From positions 1 to 64,000 of the forward strand of contig JAAVTG010000142.1 of assembly GCA_011947345.1 (NCBI GenBank): a DNA stretch of 64,000 nucleotides, written 5' to 3'. The translations under genes and the position numbers were made by a program. This document shows positions 20,225 to 30,056 of the stretch, piece by piece. The notes beneath the pieces are model-generated. The model did no database searches, was not told the DNA's origin, and saw only the letters and a program-made list of their open reading frames with translations. Source of the DNA: Phytophthora quininea (lineage: Eukaryota; Oomycota; Peronosporomycetes; Peronosporales; Peronosporaceae). Each line of letters begins with the position of its first letter. Positions within the stretch are counted from its first letter, which is position 1.

Positions 20225-22436
20225 ATGCTCCGTCCGACGTTGCTGCTGGCGCGGGCGCTGCGACGCTCTGCGGCCGGTGTCAGTGCCCGCACGCTGCTAC
20301 GTGCCTCGTGGAGCGCATACACGCCGCGGACTGCACACCGACACGCCTCGATCGTGTCCCGCGGAGGCTCCGACGAGGGCCGCAAGACGCCGTCATTCGC
20401 CATCGCAGCCGCGTTCGAAGGCCACGAGGACCTGGAGGATGATGGGGGCGATGAGCATCTGTACGGCTATCAGAAGGACACAGCCGGACAGGACGAGCAG
20501 GAGAAGGCGCTGAAGGACCAGTTCTGGCGCGGCGTGGAGAAGAAGAAGCTCTGGATGCAGACACTAGCGGCGCAGAAGCTGTACGCAGCTGTCGTCAAGA
20601 GTGTGGCAGATTGTTACGCGCCGCTGTATGCGGCCATGGGGCTGGAAGGCAGATGTCCGCTGTTAGCAGTCGCCAATAGCGAGGCCAACGCGGAGACGGA
20701 ACTGGTGACGCAATTCCAGCCACTTCGCTATGACGACCTGCTCACCAAGGTCACGGAGCAAGAGGCGATGGCTCTGCTGATGATCGCCAAACTCCCCAAG
20801 CTGGCGATGACGATTATCGAGCACCGAGAAAAACTTGCCAAAGAACTCGAGAAGCGCAGGGAGAATGGGGCAGGCGTTGTACTGTCTGGAATGGAGGTCG
20901 CAAACGTGGTGACGCTAGGTCTTCAAACCCGCTCGTTCTACTCTTGGGCCATGGGAGCCTACGCCATGGCTGGAAGTGCCTATCACTCGAAATTGTACGA
21001 GATCTACAAGTTAGTTCAAGACGGTTTGATTTACCCGACGGCCAATATGAACGTCCAGTACGCTCACGCGCTGATCACAGAGAAGCGTTACGACGAAGTT
21101 TTGGAGTTCTATGATCTGACCATCCGCGACAATATCCCCGTGACGGTGTACTTCTACCGCCAACTACTAACGACACTCTTTTGACCCGCAACATCGAACG
21201 TTTGAAGCCCATGTTGGACGACATGCGTATTAAAGGCTTCAAGCTGCGCCCTGAAGACTACCTAAAAGCTATTCGGACCTTTGATGATCTCTACTTCTTA
21301 CGCGACCGGCTGATGCCATGGGCTCAACGAAAACATGTCGGGGGATGAAGAACCGCAAAAAGTGACGCCTGTGGACACGTATTTTTCATGTGTGAAGCGG
21401 ATGCGCGAGCAGGAGGACAATCCAGAGGAATTCGAAGAGCTGATGGATGCCGCGCAGAACGTGTTGGCGCTTTTCGATACGATGGTTGATGTGGACGGAC
21501 TATCGCCGCGAGATGAAGCGTTGTTTTCAAGAGTCATCACAGCGGCTGTGATCGCTCAGGAGTTTGAGCGTGTGCCGGAACTGCTGGCGTTGCACGCTGA
21601 GCATTCCGAAGCCCACAAACCTCTTAATTATGTCGGCGTGCGTATGGCTGTTAATGCGCTCTTGTTGCTGGACAAGCCTACGGAAGCGTGGGGCTCGTGC
21701 GCGAGATGTGTCCCGACCTGAAAACTCGGCAGCACGCTCACGTGGCAAACATTTTGGAATATCTGAGCTTAAAAAGCGTGGCTCTGATATCATCGCGTTA
21801 ATGCACGACCTGGAGAAATTGGATGCGCTTGCCGTGTTCTCCAATGCTGTAATCAAACGCGTGATGCCTGCGCTTTGCCGCAGTTGTGATAATGTGAACG
21901 ATGAGGAGCTCGTGGAGACGATAAATCATTTTGGGCATGTTTTCGGGACCCACTCCAATGCGCACCAACTGGGTGTGTTCTTGCGAGAATGCTGTTACAA
22001 CGGACGCATAGCTCCCGCAAAGGCAGTTTTGCAGGAGTGGATGTCTACGAAGGGCAATAAGAGGCCTATCAGGAAGCCGTCGTTGGCCATTAGGATCTTG
22101 GAGACAATTGAGAAAGCCCCAGACGGCGAGGTGGACTGGGAGTTCATGACGCAAGTGTTTGATGCGACCGACTTTTTCCACGTCAATACTGTCGGAGATC
22201 TTGAAGCCATAGTGAATGCTGCTGTGCACGCCTACGAAGCTCTTGATCAGCCTGAGGGTATCAGGAGGGTGCGTGGTGTTGCTGCCAAGCGACAGAGGCA
22301 GCTGCAGCAACACAGTGAGCACTTCTCGAAGCAGGAGAAGAAGGGAATTCGTCAGCATCGGAAACACAGGACGGCTCCTGCTAACGACAAGACAGTGATG
22401 ATCAACGGGATCCCCGTTATCTCATCGTCCGCTTAG
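20225..22436 (+). CDS. Mitochondrial helical-repeat (PPR-like) protein, frame-broken
   Basis: Starts at the ATG at 20225 with a presequence-like N-terminus rich in Arg, Ala, Ser and Leu (MLRPTLLLARALRRSAAGVS). The remainder is a long alpha-helical protein with PPR/TPR-like helix pairs (AHALITEKRYDEVLEFYDLT, ALITEKRYDE, AKAVLQEWMS). The coding sequence runs to a TAG at 22434 but changes frame at a TTTT run (about 21180), GGGGG (about 21337), GGGG (about 21693) and AAAAA (about 21772). Every break is at a homopolymer, so errors are likelier than decay. Such proteins normally bind organelle RNA. The neighbour at 22588 is of the same general type on the same strand. Confidence 0.6.
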
Positions 22437-22587
22437 ACTGCAAAGGCTCTACCGGCAGCACACTAACTGACGTCTGCTGTGCTGTTAAACGTACTTAGTC
22501 CGACACCAATACAAATAACAGCATGTTAGTTTTGCTCTAAAACGCGGGCCACACACTCCCTCGGGTCACTTCCAACGAGCGGCTCGG

Positions 22588-24713
22588 ATGCTGGCAGAGG
22601 CGGCGTGTCGCCGCTCGTCCTGGCTGCGCTCGTTAGTGTCGGCCCAGCGCCTCTCGAGGCCGCTCCAGGTACAGGCCAGCGCTCATGAGGCCGAGGACGA
22701 GCAGCGCAACGGAAACGGCAGGAACCGACGGCTCGCGAGCCATGCGCATCCGAATCCAAAGACACTGACGCTGCGGGGGCCAACGCAGCACCGATCCAAG
22801 ACCAACTCGCTGAACGTACACCTTCTGGAAGCATTGGGCGAGGCCCCCAACGCTGTGGGGGCTAAGGAAGCGCAGCAGCAGTCAGAGGAGAAGCACCTGG
22901 TGAGGCTGTCGACAAGCGCGGAGGCCGGCAAGTTCCCGGCGCTGGTGGATACGTTACGGCCGGCCCCCGAGGACGCGCAGAGGGCTCGAGCGAGTCTGCA
23001 GAAGATGGCAAGAGACCTGGCGGACCCGCGTGCGGCGTCGGTGCGCGAGTCGCGGTACCAGACAGCAGTCCGACAGCTCAAGGCAGCGACGGGGAAGCTG
23101 GATCGGATGCTGGTTAAGATGCAAAAGCAGAAGGACTTTAAGCAGGTGGAGGCGGTGGCGTATCTTTATGAGGAAGTGTTCCCGCAGTTCGCGGGCCAGA
23201 AAAGACACTGGCGGGTTATCTGTGAGCACTACGCATTAGCGCTAAACTACCAGCAGCGGTTCCAGGAGGTCATCGACAAGTTTTCGCCCTGTTTTGAGAT
23301 AAAAAGGGACGGCGACTTGGATGCAGGCAGGTCGAGCTTGCTGTCTCCACGACTGGCCGAGTCCATTTTCGTGGCTCATGGGCATTTGCGTGAAGCAGGG
23401 ATGGCTTTGGAATTGCTGGATACGCTGCAGCGGCATGGGGTACTGGTGACTAAGATCGCCTACTTCCACGTATTGAATGCGATGCTGCGCGATGAGCGAT
23501 TCACCGATTTTGAAAAAGTGATGGAGCTTTGCGAAGAGATCGTGACGAAGCTTCCAGGTGAGAATGTTCCGTTGTCATTGCTGCCAATGATCATGGCGAC
23601 TGCTGCAGCTCGAGGTGAAGGAGAACGCGCGATGAAATTCTACAACCACCCGCCAAATCTTCGCTTGGGGCCTTACACGGAGTATTATTTTGAGATCTGC
23701 TTGCAGCAGTTAAATAGCATGGGAGAGAACGGAGTGCTGATGGAAATGTACCGCAATCTGATGGAGTCCTCGGGAGCAAGTCGAACACTGAAGGAGCGCG
23801 TATCAAAGTACCTGCTTCGCAAGAAAGTGGAGCATGTCACGGCTGACATCCGCAACAAGCAGCTGAACTACGCTTGCCAGATTTTGGAGATCATGAATCA
23901 CCACAAGATATCCGCTAGTCATCACGCTATTTTCCCGCTTCTGCGTGCACTTCTCATCGACCCTGTCGCCAACGATGACGATAAGACTGAGGAAGGAAGG
24001 AATGATCCTGGTCAAATGGAATCAGCTGAGGATCTGCGCAATTTCTTTGCTCGGTATTCGGCCGCACTGGAATGGAATGCGTTCAGCTTGTGTGAAGCTG
24101 TCGTGGCAGGTGTTCGAACGCATCGTGCTGATTTAGTGGACGACTTATTCGTGTATGCCCTGGATAATGGCGTTCCCATCAAGTACGCGGCACTAGAGCA
24201 AGCGGTGGTTTTCTACTCTCGGATGGGTCTCATCCCTGACCTCGAAAGAGTTGCGGACATGGTGCGCGCATTGCGTCTGAACAAGTATATCCCCGTGGGT
24301 ATGGCTGTTACAGAGTTAGGCATGGCTGCCAACCTTCGGCTGCACCGCTACGAGGAAGTTGCCGTTCTTTTGAAGATTTCGCGTCTCGAGACGGCGAGCG
24401 GAGACGGATTTTGTGGCGCCGCTTCATGCTCAAGTCTGCACTGACGGCGTACAAGCGTCTAGGGCGGTCCGATGAAGCTCTAGCAGTGAAGACGTTGTTG
24501 CACCAGAGCTACGGCAATTTATTAGAAGGCAGGAGCTTTGATGAGGAGTTGGAAGAAGATGCAAAGGCTGGAGGTGGAGCAGAAAACGAGGATGAGGCGG
24601 AGCGGAACGATGAAATAGCCGCCACCAAGGTCGAGGTCGGCAATGTCGATAGTGGCCAACCGGGTGAGGCGGATCTGCCGTCTATGGGCCGCTTTACTAG
24701 TAGCCACCTGTAG
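22588..24713 (+). CDS. Second mitochondrial helical-repeat (PPR-like) protein
   Basis: ATG at 22588 opens a presequence-like segment (MLAEAACRRSSWLRSLVSAQ), then an Ala/Glu-rich linker and about 450 residues of helix pairs such as EAGMALELLDTLQRHGVLV and TDFEKVMELCEEIVTKLPG, typical of PPR/TPR solenoids. The main frame stops at 24442. The true C-terminus continues one frame over (SALTAYKRLGRSDEALAV, acidic tail) to 24713, with the shift at a TTTT run near 24405. It lies 151 bp downstream of the first PPR-like gene on the same strand and may be an old tandem duplicate. RNA binding in mitochondria is inferred, not shown. Confidence 0.6.
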
Positions 24714-24851
24714 TCATACTCGAACAAACAAAAGAAATAGAGGAACGTCGTGTTGGCGGCGGACGATGAGTTGCTTGCAGCTATTTGGGGTGCTGACGAC
24801 GGAGCAAATATAGCGGACGGAAGTCGTGATGTTGTCGTGGAGTCCGCAAGA

Positions 24852-25766
24852 ATGTCTGCCGAGGACGAGCTGCTGCTGCCTGTGCCGACAGAAGCGCTTG
24901 CTGTCTTTGAGCCATTCGTGCAGTGGCTGCTCGCTGCGCCGCTGGAAGACTTGGCATTGCTGCCTGATGGGATATTTTCTGGAGTGAGTGATGCCAGCGG
25001 CGAAGGAGGAGACGCGAAGAGGAAGAGGTCGGATGTAGAGCAAGAAGAGCGGCCGTCACTATTCGAAAGCAGAAGCAAAGCCCGACTGGCGCTTGCCGAG
25101 GAGGAAGGAGAGCTGGAAGCGGTTTGGGACCAATTGTCCAGTGCGCAAAGGGAATGGGAGGAACTGGACGACACACTGCTCGATTTGCAGGACGAGCTCG
25201 AGGAGGATCAAACGCAGATCGCGCTCCTGGAGCGGAGGATCATCAAACTCCTGCAGGACCGTGACTTGGCCATCGCAGAAACGTACACGACCGAGAAGCA
25301 GATCGAAGACGCGCAGTTTTTCAAGGCGCAGCAGCAGTTGCGGCGGCAAGAGGAAGAGCAGAAGAATGCGCGAGTGGCCACGGCGCTCCGTAAGCTGCTG
25401 CTGCGTCGTGAGAGCAGTGTCCCTCCTCAATCGCCATCGTCTCCACCGCTCAAGTTCTCGGAGAAGGACGTGCATCGACTTCAGAGGGAGCTGGCCGACT
25501 CGAAGGTCGCTGCGGCGCTAGCCAAGGCAGAGCTGGACGAGCGACGTAATGCGCTGCGACGCGCCGAACGCCAATGCGCTGACGTGAAGCTGGCGCTGGC
25601 CCAAGCCCAGGCCGAGGAAGACGATCTCCAGGTGTCTCTACAGCAGCTCGCCAAAGCTAGACGCAGCTCCGTCGATCAGCTGCAGCAAATTTCGCTCTTT
25701 TCGACGGCTGCACTGCCGCTCGAACCTCCGCCGGCGCCGACAGCGTCGATGAGGCAGGGTAGATAG
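24852..25766 (+). CDS. Coiled-coil protein, unknown function
   Basis: About 304 residues from the first ATG at 24852 (MSAEDELLLPVP). The open frame extends upstream to 24750 without an ATG, so an upstream exon or start may be missed. After an acidic N-terminus, residues 80-190 and 215-290 form long heptad-type coiled coils (LDDTLLDLQDELEEDQTQIA, LLERRIIKLLQDRDLAI, LQRELADSKVAAALAKAELD). There is no motor, DNA-binding or membrane segment. The gene ends 104 bp before the left edge of the recombinase array, so its 3' end directly borders the integration site. Confidence 0.55.
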   Translation: MSAEDELLLPVPTEALAVFEPFVQWLLAAPLEDLALLPDGIFSGVSDASGEGGDAKRKRSDVEQEERPSLFESRSKARLALAEEEGELEAVWDQLSSAQREWEELDDTLLDLQDELEEDQTQIALLERRIIKLLQDRDLAIAETYTTEKQIEDAQFFKAQQQLRRQEEEQKNARVATALRKLLLRRESSVPPQSPSSPPLKFSEKDVHRLQRELADSKVAAALAKAELDERRNALRRAERQCADVKLALAQAQAEEDDLQVSLQQLAKARRSSVDQLQQISLFSTAALPLEPPPAPTASMRQGR

Positions 25767-25869
25767 ATAGACTGACGGGCAATAACTCCCTTCCCAGCAG
25801 CACTTGCTCTCCATCGCTTTCAATGCTGGACGATCTCTGTCCTGTCTTGCAGTCGCGCTAATCACCTGA

Positions 25870-25873
25870 CCAT
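25870..25873. other. Left array boundary, CCAT core
   Basis: Host sequence ...CACCTGA meets CCATACCAAAA here. The same CCAT is found at 28721, 32370, 35220, 38869, 41722 and 45359. Left flank TGA-CCAT plus right flank CCAT-GAC recreate the empty site TGA-CCAT-GAC. Confidence 0.75.
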
Positions 25874-26129
25874 ACCAAAATTTATCCGACCGCCGACCTT
25901 TCCGACGCACACTAGTAGTTTGTATGAATACAAAACTCAAGTTACCCTCCTGGGAAATGCTGAAATGAGTATGCTTATACAAATTGTACATAGTTCCGTA
26001 AAAACTCGAAAAAAGTAAATACGCCGGCACGAATGACTGGCTTCGGCGACGCAAAACTCGCCGACGCGTGTCAGTGCCCAGTGACCGCCCAGGAGGGTGT
26101 ATTGAGGGGTCGTGCCGAACACGGTGCGG

Positions 26130-28454
26130 CTAGCAGGGTTGTCGCCCGCCACGAAGAACTGTGGCGGTGTTAATTCCCCCTCGGGCCTCCAACGAGTATA
26201 CCCCTGTCTTGAGCTGTACTAACCCCCACCTCAGTAGCTCAGTGGTAGAGCACCCGGAAGGGAAGGTCGTTGGGTTCGAACCCCACCTGAGGTATCTCTT
26301 ATGTTTGTGTGGAAGAAGCAGGGCGAGCGAAAACGAGGAGGGAAGAGCGTGGCGACGCGTGTGTATGGGCATCAGCGCGTGTTCGGTGTTAAAGTTGACC
26401 CGGAGACTAACGTGTATTCGGCTGTGTTCAGCGACTAACCCGTTCCAGAATGTTCTGTGTGTATCCGGGGGCAGGGTCTTGGATAGCGGGGTTTGCAGAA
26501 GCTGTTCGTGGCGCTCAATCTTGGAGTTCAACGCGCCAGAGCGGTGAAGAGAACGGAGGTGCTTAAGGACGGCACCGGAGCCACGCGAGCTGATGCCATG
26601 TTCGTCGAGAAAGGCAGCGACGGATTTCTCCGCGCGGATTCCAACGGATAGCACCTGGTCGCAGAAGTTTGCTGCCGTCGTGTCGAGGACAAAGCCGTCA
26701 TCCAAGAACAGCTTCATGTAGGCAACTACCTGCTTGGCTTCGGATCGCTGCTGCTTCGTGATCGGTGCCCGCCACATTGGTGGTTCTTGAGCGTACCAAG
26801 CGTACCAAGTCGCGTGAAGGTGAGTTACTGCTGACCTGCGCTGCTTTTTCTTGATCTGACTGACATCGGGCGCGCTAGTTGCCGGCTTGTCTCGTTTGCG
26901 TGTAGGAGCTTGCAGCTTAGCCTCAAGCGCGTCCATGCGAGCATCTTGACGCTGGACGTGCTCGATAAAGTGGTTAATCACAGCAGCCTGGTGATTGATG
27001 ATCTTCTGTTCTGCGCTTGGTTTCGTCGGTTGCTGGAGTGTGGGCTTTGCAGGTGAAGGTGTGCTATCACCACAGGACGGCTCTGGACTAGCAAGATGTG
27101 ACGACCACGCTAGTAATTCAGCGAACGAGCATCCTGCCTCTGCAACGCAGGCATCGATGCGCATGACAGCAGGGGCTTCAGCGTTCAAGGACTTCAGCAA
27201 CGGGTAGTGGCGGATCACACTTGAGGTGAGCACGTCGAGAACAGCTTGATTAACGTTGTTGCGGGCGGCTTGAAGGTTGTGGCAGGTGGTGAACAGGAGG
27301 TGCTGGAATCTGGAGATCGTGTCCCTCGTCTTCGAGTCGAATGCTGTTAAGTTTTGCAGCACCACAGATGCCTTCGCCTCGTGCCCACTGAGTATCTTGC
27401 TAACCTTGTGATCTTCTTTGCTGGTGTTGAAAATGTAGTTAAACCCCTTGTTTGTTGTGCTCATGTTCCAGGCACCTCGGTCGAAGATCCACCGTGCCGT
27501 GAGCTCATCACTCCCGTTGGCGTGCTGAGCACCGCCACGCCGGAAGGAGTGCGACGTCAGCGCTGTAGTGACTCCAGCAGCTGCAGCGATCCGGTCCAGC
27601 ACGCGGTTCACGTGGGAGTAGATGGTTGGGGTCGTCTCCGCTCCTGCTGTCGTCGGTGGCCTGAGCCCAGTAGACTCAACAGGGTGGTCGAGGACCTCCA
27701 ACAACGGCACGTCTGGAGTGAGTGAGATGGAAGCTTGGGCGGGCGTCTCGGGCAGATTGTCGATGACGTCGGGTGACGGTGCCGTCTGCATGACCAGGGC
27801 CAGCGCCATTGCTAGCAACGGGCAGGTCTCGAACTCTGTTCCGGGGAAGAGGGACAAACCTTGCTCCTCGGATGTCTTCATCCGGATGAAGCGCACGAAG
27901 AGTACGTTGCCGGCATCGATGGACACGTTGGTCTTGCGGAGAAGCGCAAGATCCGAGGCTCTCCCGAACAAGTGCCACAGGAGACACAATAGTGCAGCAT
28001 CCTGGTAGTCAGTAGAGCAGCTCGCATTAACATACAAATACACAAGCATTCGTTTTAAGTCAACCTTTGTACATGGTGGCGCCTTACTGACAAAGCCGCC
28101 GCCGTCACGCTTCATGCAAAAACTATCGAGAGTCTTCCCCATTTTCAGCAGGCGAGCTTCCAATGAGGCTCGATGCTGAGGAAACTGATCGAGCAGCCAA
28201 AGTTTTACCTGCCGATAGTACTGCATCGAGGTGTTTCGAGCCAGCGGCTTGCCTTTCCTGCCCTCATTAAAAGCGAGATGCATTCCAAACTTGTCCATAA
28301 CGGACACAAAACACCTCCCACTCTCATCACGCTCAATACACACACGCACATACTCTTCACTCACACCCTCAGACTTAAGAAACCTCATAAATGCCGCCAC
28401 TGCAGTTGCCTTTGCACGCTTCGTGTTGCCGGGCGCCAACTCCTCTAAACCCAT
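26130..28454 (-). CDS. Tyrosine recombinase YR-A, copy 1 (C-terminal frameshift)
   Basis: Start ATG at 28454 (MGLEELAPGNTKRAKAT). Residues 1-120 form a helical core-binding domain. The catalytic domain has R165 (LFGRASDL), K193 (RMKTSEEQG), H302-x-x-R305 (SHSFRRGG), W329 (RGAWNM) and the nucleophile candidate Y340 (FNYIFNT), the complete tyrosine recombinase set. Residues 345-480 are helical. A coiled-coil/basic stretch (RQDARMDALEAKLQ, KKKQRR) precedes a C-terminal WYAWYAQEPPMW region that may be the DNA-binding domain, as the GCR1_C domain is in fungal Cryptons. This copy runs 100 codons too far because a G run near 26484 lacks a base. Comparison with copy 3 puts the real stop near 26428. 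Confidence 0.85.
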   Translation of the reverse strand: MGLEELAPGNTKRAKATAVAAFMRFLKSEGVSEEYVRVCIERDESGRCFVSVMDKFGMHLAFNEGRKGKPLARNTSMQYYRQVKLWLLDQFPQHRASLEARLLKMGKTLDSFCMKRDGGGFVSKAPPCTKVDLKRMLVYLYVNASCSTDYQDAALLCLLWHLFGRASDLALLRKTNVSIDAGNVLFVRFIRMKTSEEQGLSLFPGTEFETCPLLAMALALVMQTAPSPDVIDNLPETPAQASISLTPDVPLLEVLDHPVESTGLRPPTTAGAETTPTIYSHVNRVLDRIAAAAGVTTALTSHSFRRGGAQHANGSDELTARWIFDRGAWNMSTTNKGFNYIFNTSKEDHKVSKILSGHEAKASVVLQNLTAFDSKTRDTISRFQHLLFTTCHNLQAARNNVNQAVLDVLTSSVIRHYPLLKSLNAEAPAVMRIDACVAEAGCSFAELLAWSSHLASPEPSCGDSTPSPAKPTLQQPTKPSAEQKIINHQAAVINHFIEHVQRQDARMDALEAKLQAPTRKRDKPATSAPDVSQIKKKQRRSAVTHLHATWYAWYAQEPPMWRAPITKQQRSEAKQVVAYMKLFLDDGFVLDTTAANFCDQVLSVGIRAEKSVAAFLDEHGISSRGSGAVLKHLRSLHRSGALNSKIERHEQLLQTPLSKTLPPDTHRTFWNGLVAEHSRIHVSLRVNFNTEHALMPIHTRRHALPSSFSLALLLPHKHKRYLRWGSNPTTFPSGCSTTELLRWGLVQLKTGVYSLEARGGINTATVLRGGRQPC
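26228..26293 (+). tRNA. tRNA-like sequence in element A, copy 1 (shortened anticodon arm)
   Basis: A 7-bp acceptor stem (ACCTCAG/CTGAGGT), a perfect D arm (GCTC-AGTGGTA-GAGC) and a T arm with the canonical loop (TTGGG-TTCGAAC-CCCAC, one mismatch). Internal Pol III promoter boxes are intact: A box TAGCTCAGTGG and B box GGTTCGAACCC. The middle has only 17 bases for anticodon arm plus variable loop, about five too few, and no anticodon can be read. So it is tRNA-derived rather than a working tRNA. No T-run terminator follows directly. The 3' part of the open recombinase frame in copy 1 reads through it in antisense. Confidence 0.7.
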
Positions 28455-28541
28455 GCCTCTCTAGTCGGATAAACGGAAAATATGCGAGTGATATGCTTTT
28501 GACTGCCGTTTTGAGAGGAGATACACATATTTAACGGAGCT

Positions 28542-28562
28542 TTCCGACCCGATACGTCGGAA
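28542..28562. promoter_or_regulatory. 7-7-7 palindrome in element A, copy 1
   Basis: Arms TTCCGAC and GTCGGAA around spacer CCGATAC, 87 bp upstream of the YR-A start codon and 158 bp from the element end. Inverted 7-bp arms around a 7-bp spacer are the geometry of a tyrosine recombinase core site. It could also be an operator for self-repression. Confidence 0.6.
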
Positions 28563-29029
28563 TGGCTGGCTTACATGACTTGCCTTTTCTCTAGACATGC
28601 CATTGGTCAAAACTTGGGATCAGATGCGTAGCGATTGGTTGATAATTTATATTTGAACTTTCATTGGCTTTTAAGATCTATACAAAATCATAATGAAGTC
28701 GGATAAACTGCCATATTCAACCATACAAAGGCGAGTTTACAGGCGGATTCCCAGGCTCTAAAACGGCCTGTGGGCAAAGATAGAGGCAAAAACTAAAACA
28801 TGCATTTTTAGCGCTGCAGAGCCATGTGCTCTGCAGCCGGCAAATTGACAAATGATGCTCGGCCTCCAAAATCGGGGGCCACTAAAAGAGTGGGTACGTA
28901 AAAGCCTGTTCTTACGGGCAGCGTAAATACGCTGGCTTAGTGGCCACGTGTCCACACGAACTGTGTGGCTGGCATTCACTGCCGAGCTGTCATTCGGGAT
29001 TTTGCCGCTCTCAGGCGCAAGTCCCGACC

Positions 29030-29100
29030 GCTCATGATGCCCAGTGGATGGGCCCGAGCTTAAAACACTCGGTGGCGCTGGTTCGATTCCAGCCATGAGC
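29030..29100 (+). tRNA. tRNA-like sequence in element B, copy 1 (full length)
   Basis: Folds as a complete 71-nt cloverleaf plus T discriminator: acceptor GCTCATG/CATGAGC (7 bp), D arm GCCC-AGTGGAT-GGGC, anticodon arm CGAGC-TTAAAAC-ACTCG (four pairs plus a C-A), variable loop GTGGC, T arm GCTGG-TTCGATT-CCAGC (5 bp). The loop would give anticodon AAA, a form rarely used, so decoding function is doubtful. The B box GGTTCGATTCC is perfect. It is followed almost at once by a long TG repeat. Full pairing in three stems says it is either functional or young. Confidence 0.7.
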
Positions 29101-29104
29101 TACA

Positions 29105-29131
29105 GTGCGTGTGCGTGTGCGTGTGCGTGTG

Positions 29132-29199
<68 letters not shown>

Positions 29200-29219
29200 T
29201 GTGTGTGTGTGTGCGCGCG
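29105..29219. repeat. (TG)n microsatellite, element B copy 1
   Basis: TGTGCG units followed by an interrupted (TG)n with TATG breaks. It lies just after the tRNA-like sequence. The corresponding tracts in copies 2 and 3 differ in length and interruptions. Confidence 0.9.
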
Positions 29220-29221
29220 TT

Positions 29222-29353
29222 GAGGTTAACATTGCTGTTCCATTCGGAGGTTAAGCTCTGTGTTCGATGCCGCATACAAATTCATGTTGTGTGTACTCTG
29301 TGACGAGGTTAACTTTGCTGTTCCATCTGGAGGTCAAGCTCAGTGTTCAACGC
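29222..29353. repeat. Pair of about 49-bp direct repeats in element B
   Basis: GAGGTTAACATTGCTGTTCC at 29222 and GAGGTTAACTTTGCTGTTCC at 29305 each start a block of about 49 bp that is about 85% alike by eye (CGGAGGTTAAGCTCTGTGTT against TGGAGGTCAAGCTCAGTGTT), spaced 83 bp apart. The same pair is at 35721/35804 in copy 2 and in copy 3 from about 42215. Their position between the TG tract and the chromodomain gene is constant. Confidence 0.75.
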
Positions 29354-29425
29354 AGTGTAGTGTGATGTATCTAGTGTTGTAAAGCATGTAATACACCCTG
29401 TATTAACCGTTATGATTGACTCATC

Positions 29426-29959
29426 CTATGCTTCTGTGGCGTTGAGCGAGTTGTCTTCTACAGCTTCGTCGTCGATGAAGGCTTTGCGGACAAGCAGGCG
29501 GCGCTCCTTCTCGAAGGCTGCGACGACGGTGGGATTCACGTGGCATCGAGGCTCCCAAGTCGGCTCCCAGTCCACAAGGTAGTACGTGGTGCGGTTCTCA
29601 CGCTTCCAGTTGACGAGCTTGCGCACGTAGTGCTGGGGCTCATCTTCTGGAGCGTCGACCGCGCCTTCGTCGTCTGCAGCCTCCGCGTCAACGCCAGCGT
29701 CTTCGGGAGGGACAAGCCACTCGTGTACATCGTCCAGCGTGGGGCGGCGCTTCTTCCGATCGGCAAGAGCAGCGAAGATCACCTCGAGAGCTTCGGGGAG
29801 GAGACTTGCAGAGGCGACAGTCGTGTTCAAGGTAAGTCGAAGGTGGCGAATAACTTCATCCCTGACACGTATCTTGAACGTCTTTCCAACAGCGATACAG
29901 AGGCCCTTGAACTCCTGCCTTGAGCTGACCGCTTTCTTCGAGGGCTTGCGTGAAGGCAT
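29426..29959 (-). CDS. Chromodomain protein of element B, copy 1
   Basis: 177 residues from the ATG at 29959 (MPSRKPSKKAVSSRQEF), preferred over an upstream frame start because it gives a basic N-terminus and lies after the recombinase stop. The middle (FKIRVRDEVIRHLRLTLN, LPEALEVIFAALADRK, TLDDVHEWL) is helical and loosely recalls a histone-fold or other three-helix module. After an acidic linker comes a chromodomain: HYVRKLVNWKRE, YYLVDWEPTWEP, then a C-terminal helix (VVAAFEKERRLLVRK). Chromodomains read methylated histone tails. In an integrating element this suggests chromatin targeting, as in chromoviruses. The gene lies 98 bp downstream of YR-B on the same strand, so the two may be co-expressed. 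Confidence 0.75.
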   Translation of the reverse strand: MPSRKPSKKAVSSRQEFKGLCIAVGKTFKIRVRDEVIRHLRLTLNTTVASASLLPEALEVIFAALADRKKRRPTLDDVHEWLVPPEDAGVDAEAADDEGAVDAPEDEPQHYVRKLVNWKRENRTTYYLVDWEPTWEPRCHVNPTVVAAFEKERRLLVRKAFIDDEAVEDNSLNATEA

Positions 29960-30056
29960 GGCTGCGTGTTGCGGGTGTAAGATGCAGAATGAACTTTCAA
30001 TTTCGGAGGGACAAGCGGCTGCAAGAACGACTGGCCGCGAAGGTGCGATAATGAAA

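Larger units (their letters stand above)
25870..28720 (-). mobile_element. Element A, copy 1
   Basis: A 2851 bp element from CCATACCAAAA to ...CCATATTCAA. Order along the plus strand: subterminal TCCGACC/TCCGAC words (25884-25910), tRNA-like sequence (26228-26293), recombinase gene (minus, to 28454), 7-7-7 palindrome (28542-28562), three ATTGG boxes, TCGGATAAAC near the right end. Confidence 0.75.

Noticed and set aside
26130..26427. C-terminal 100 residues of the long YR-A reading in copy 1
   Set aside because: They read through the tRNA-like sequence in antisense after a homopolymer slip. Copy 3 and YR-B agree on a C-terminus about 100 residues shorter.
29032..29275. Open frames made of Thr-His or Cys-Val repeats over the TG tract (also in copies 2 and 3)
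   Set aside because: They are translations of the microsatellite and tRNA-like sequence, not proteins.
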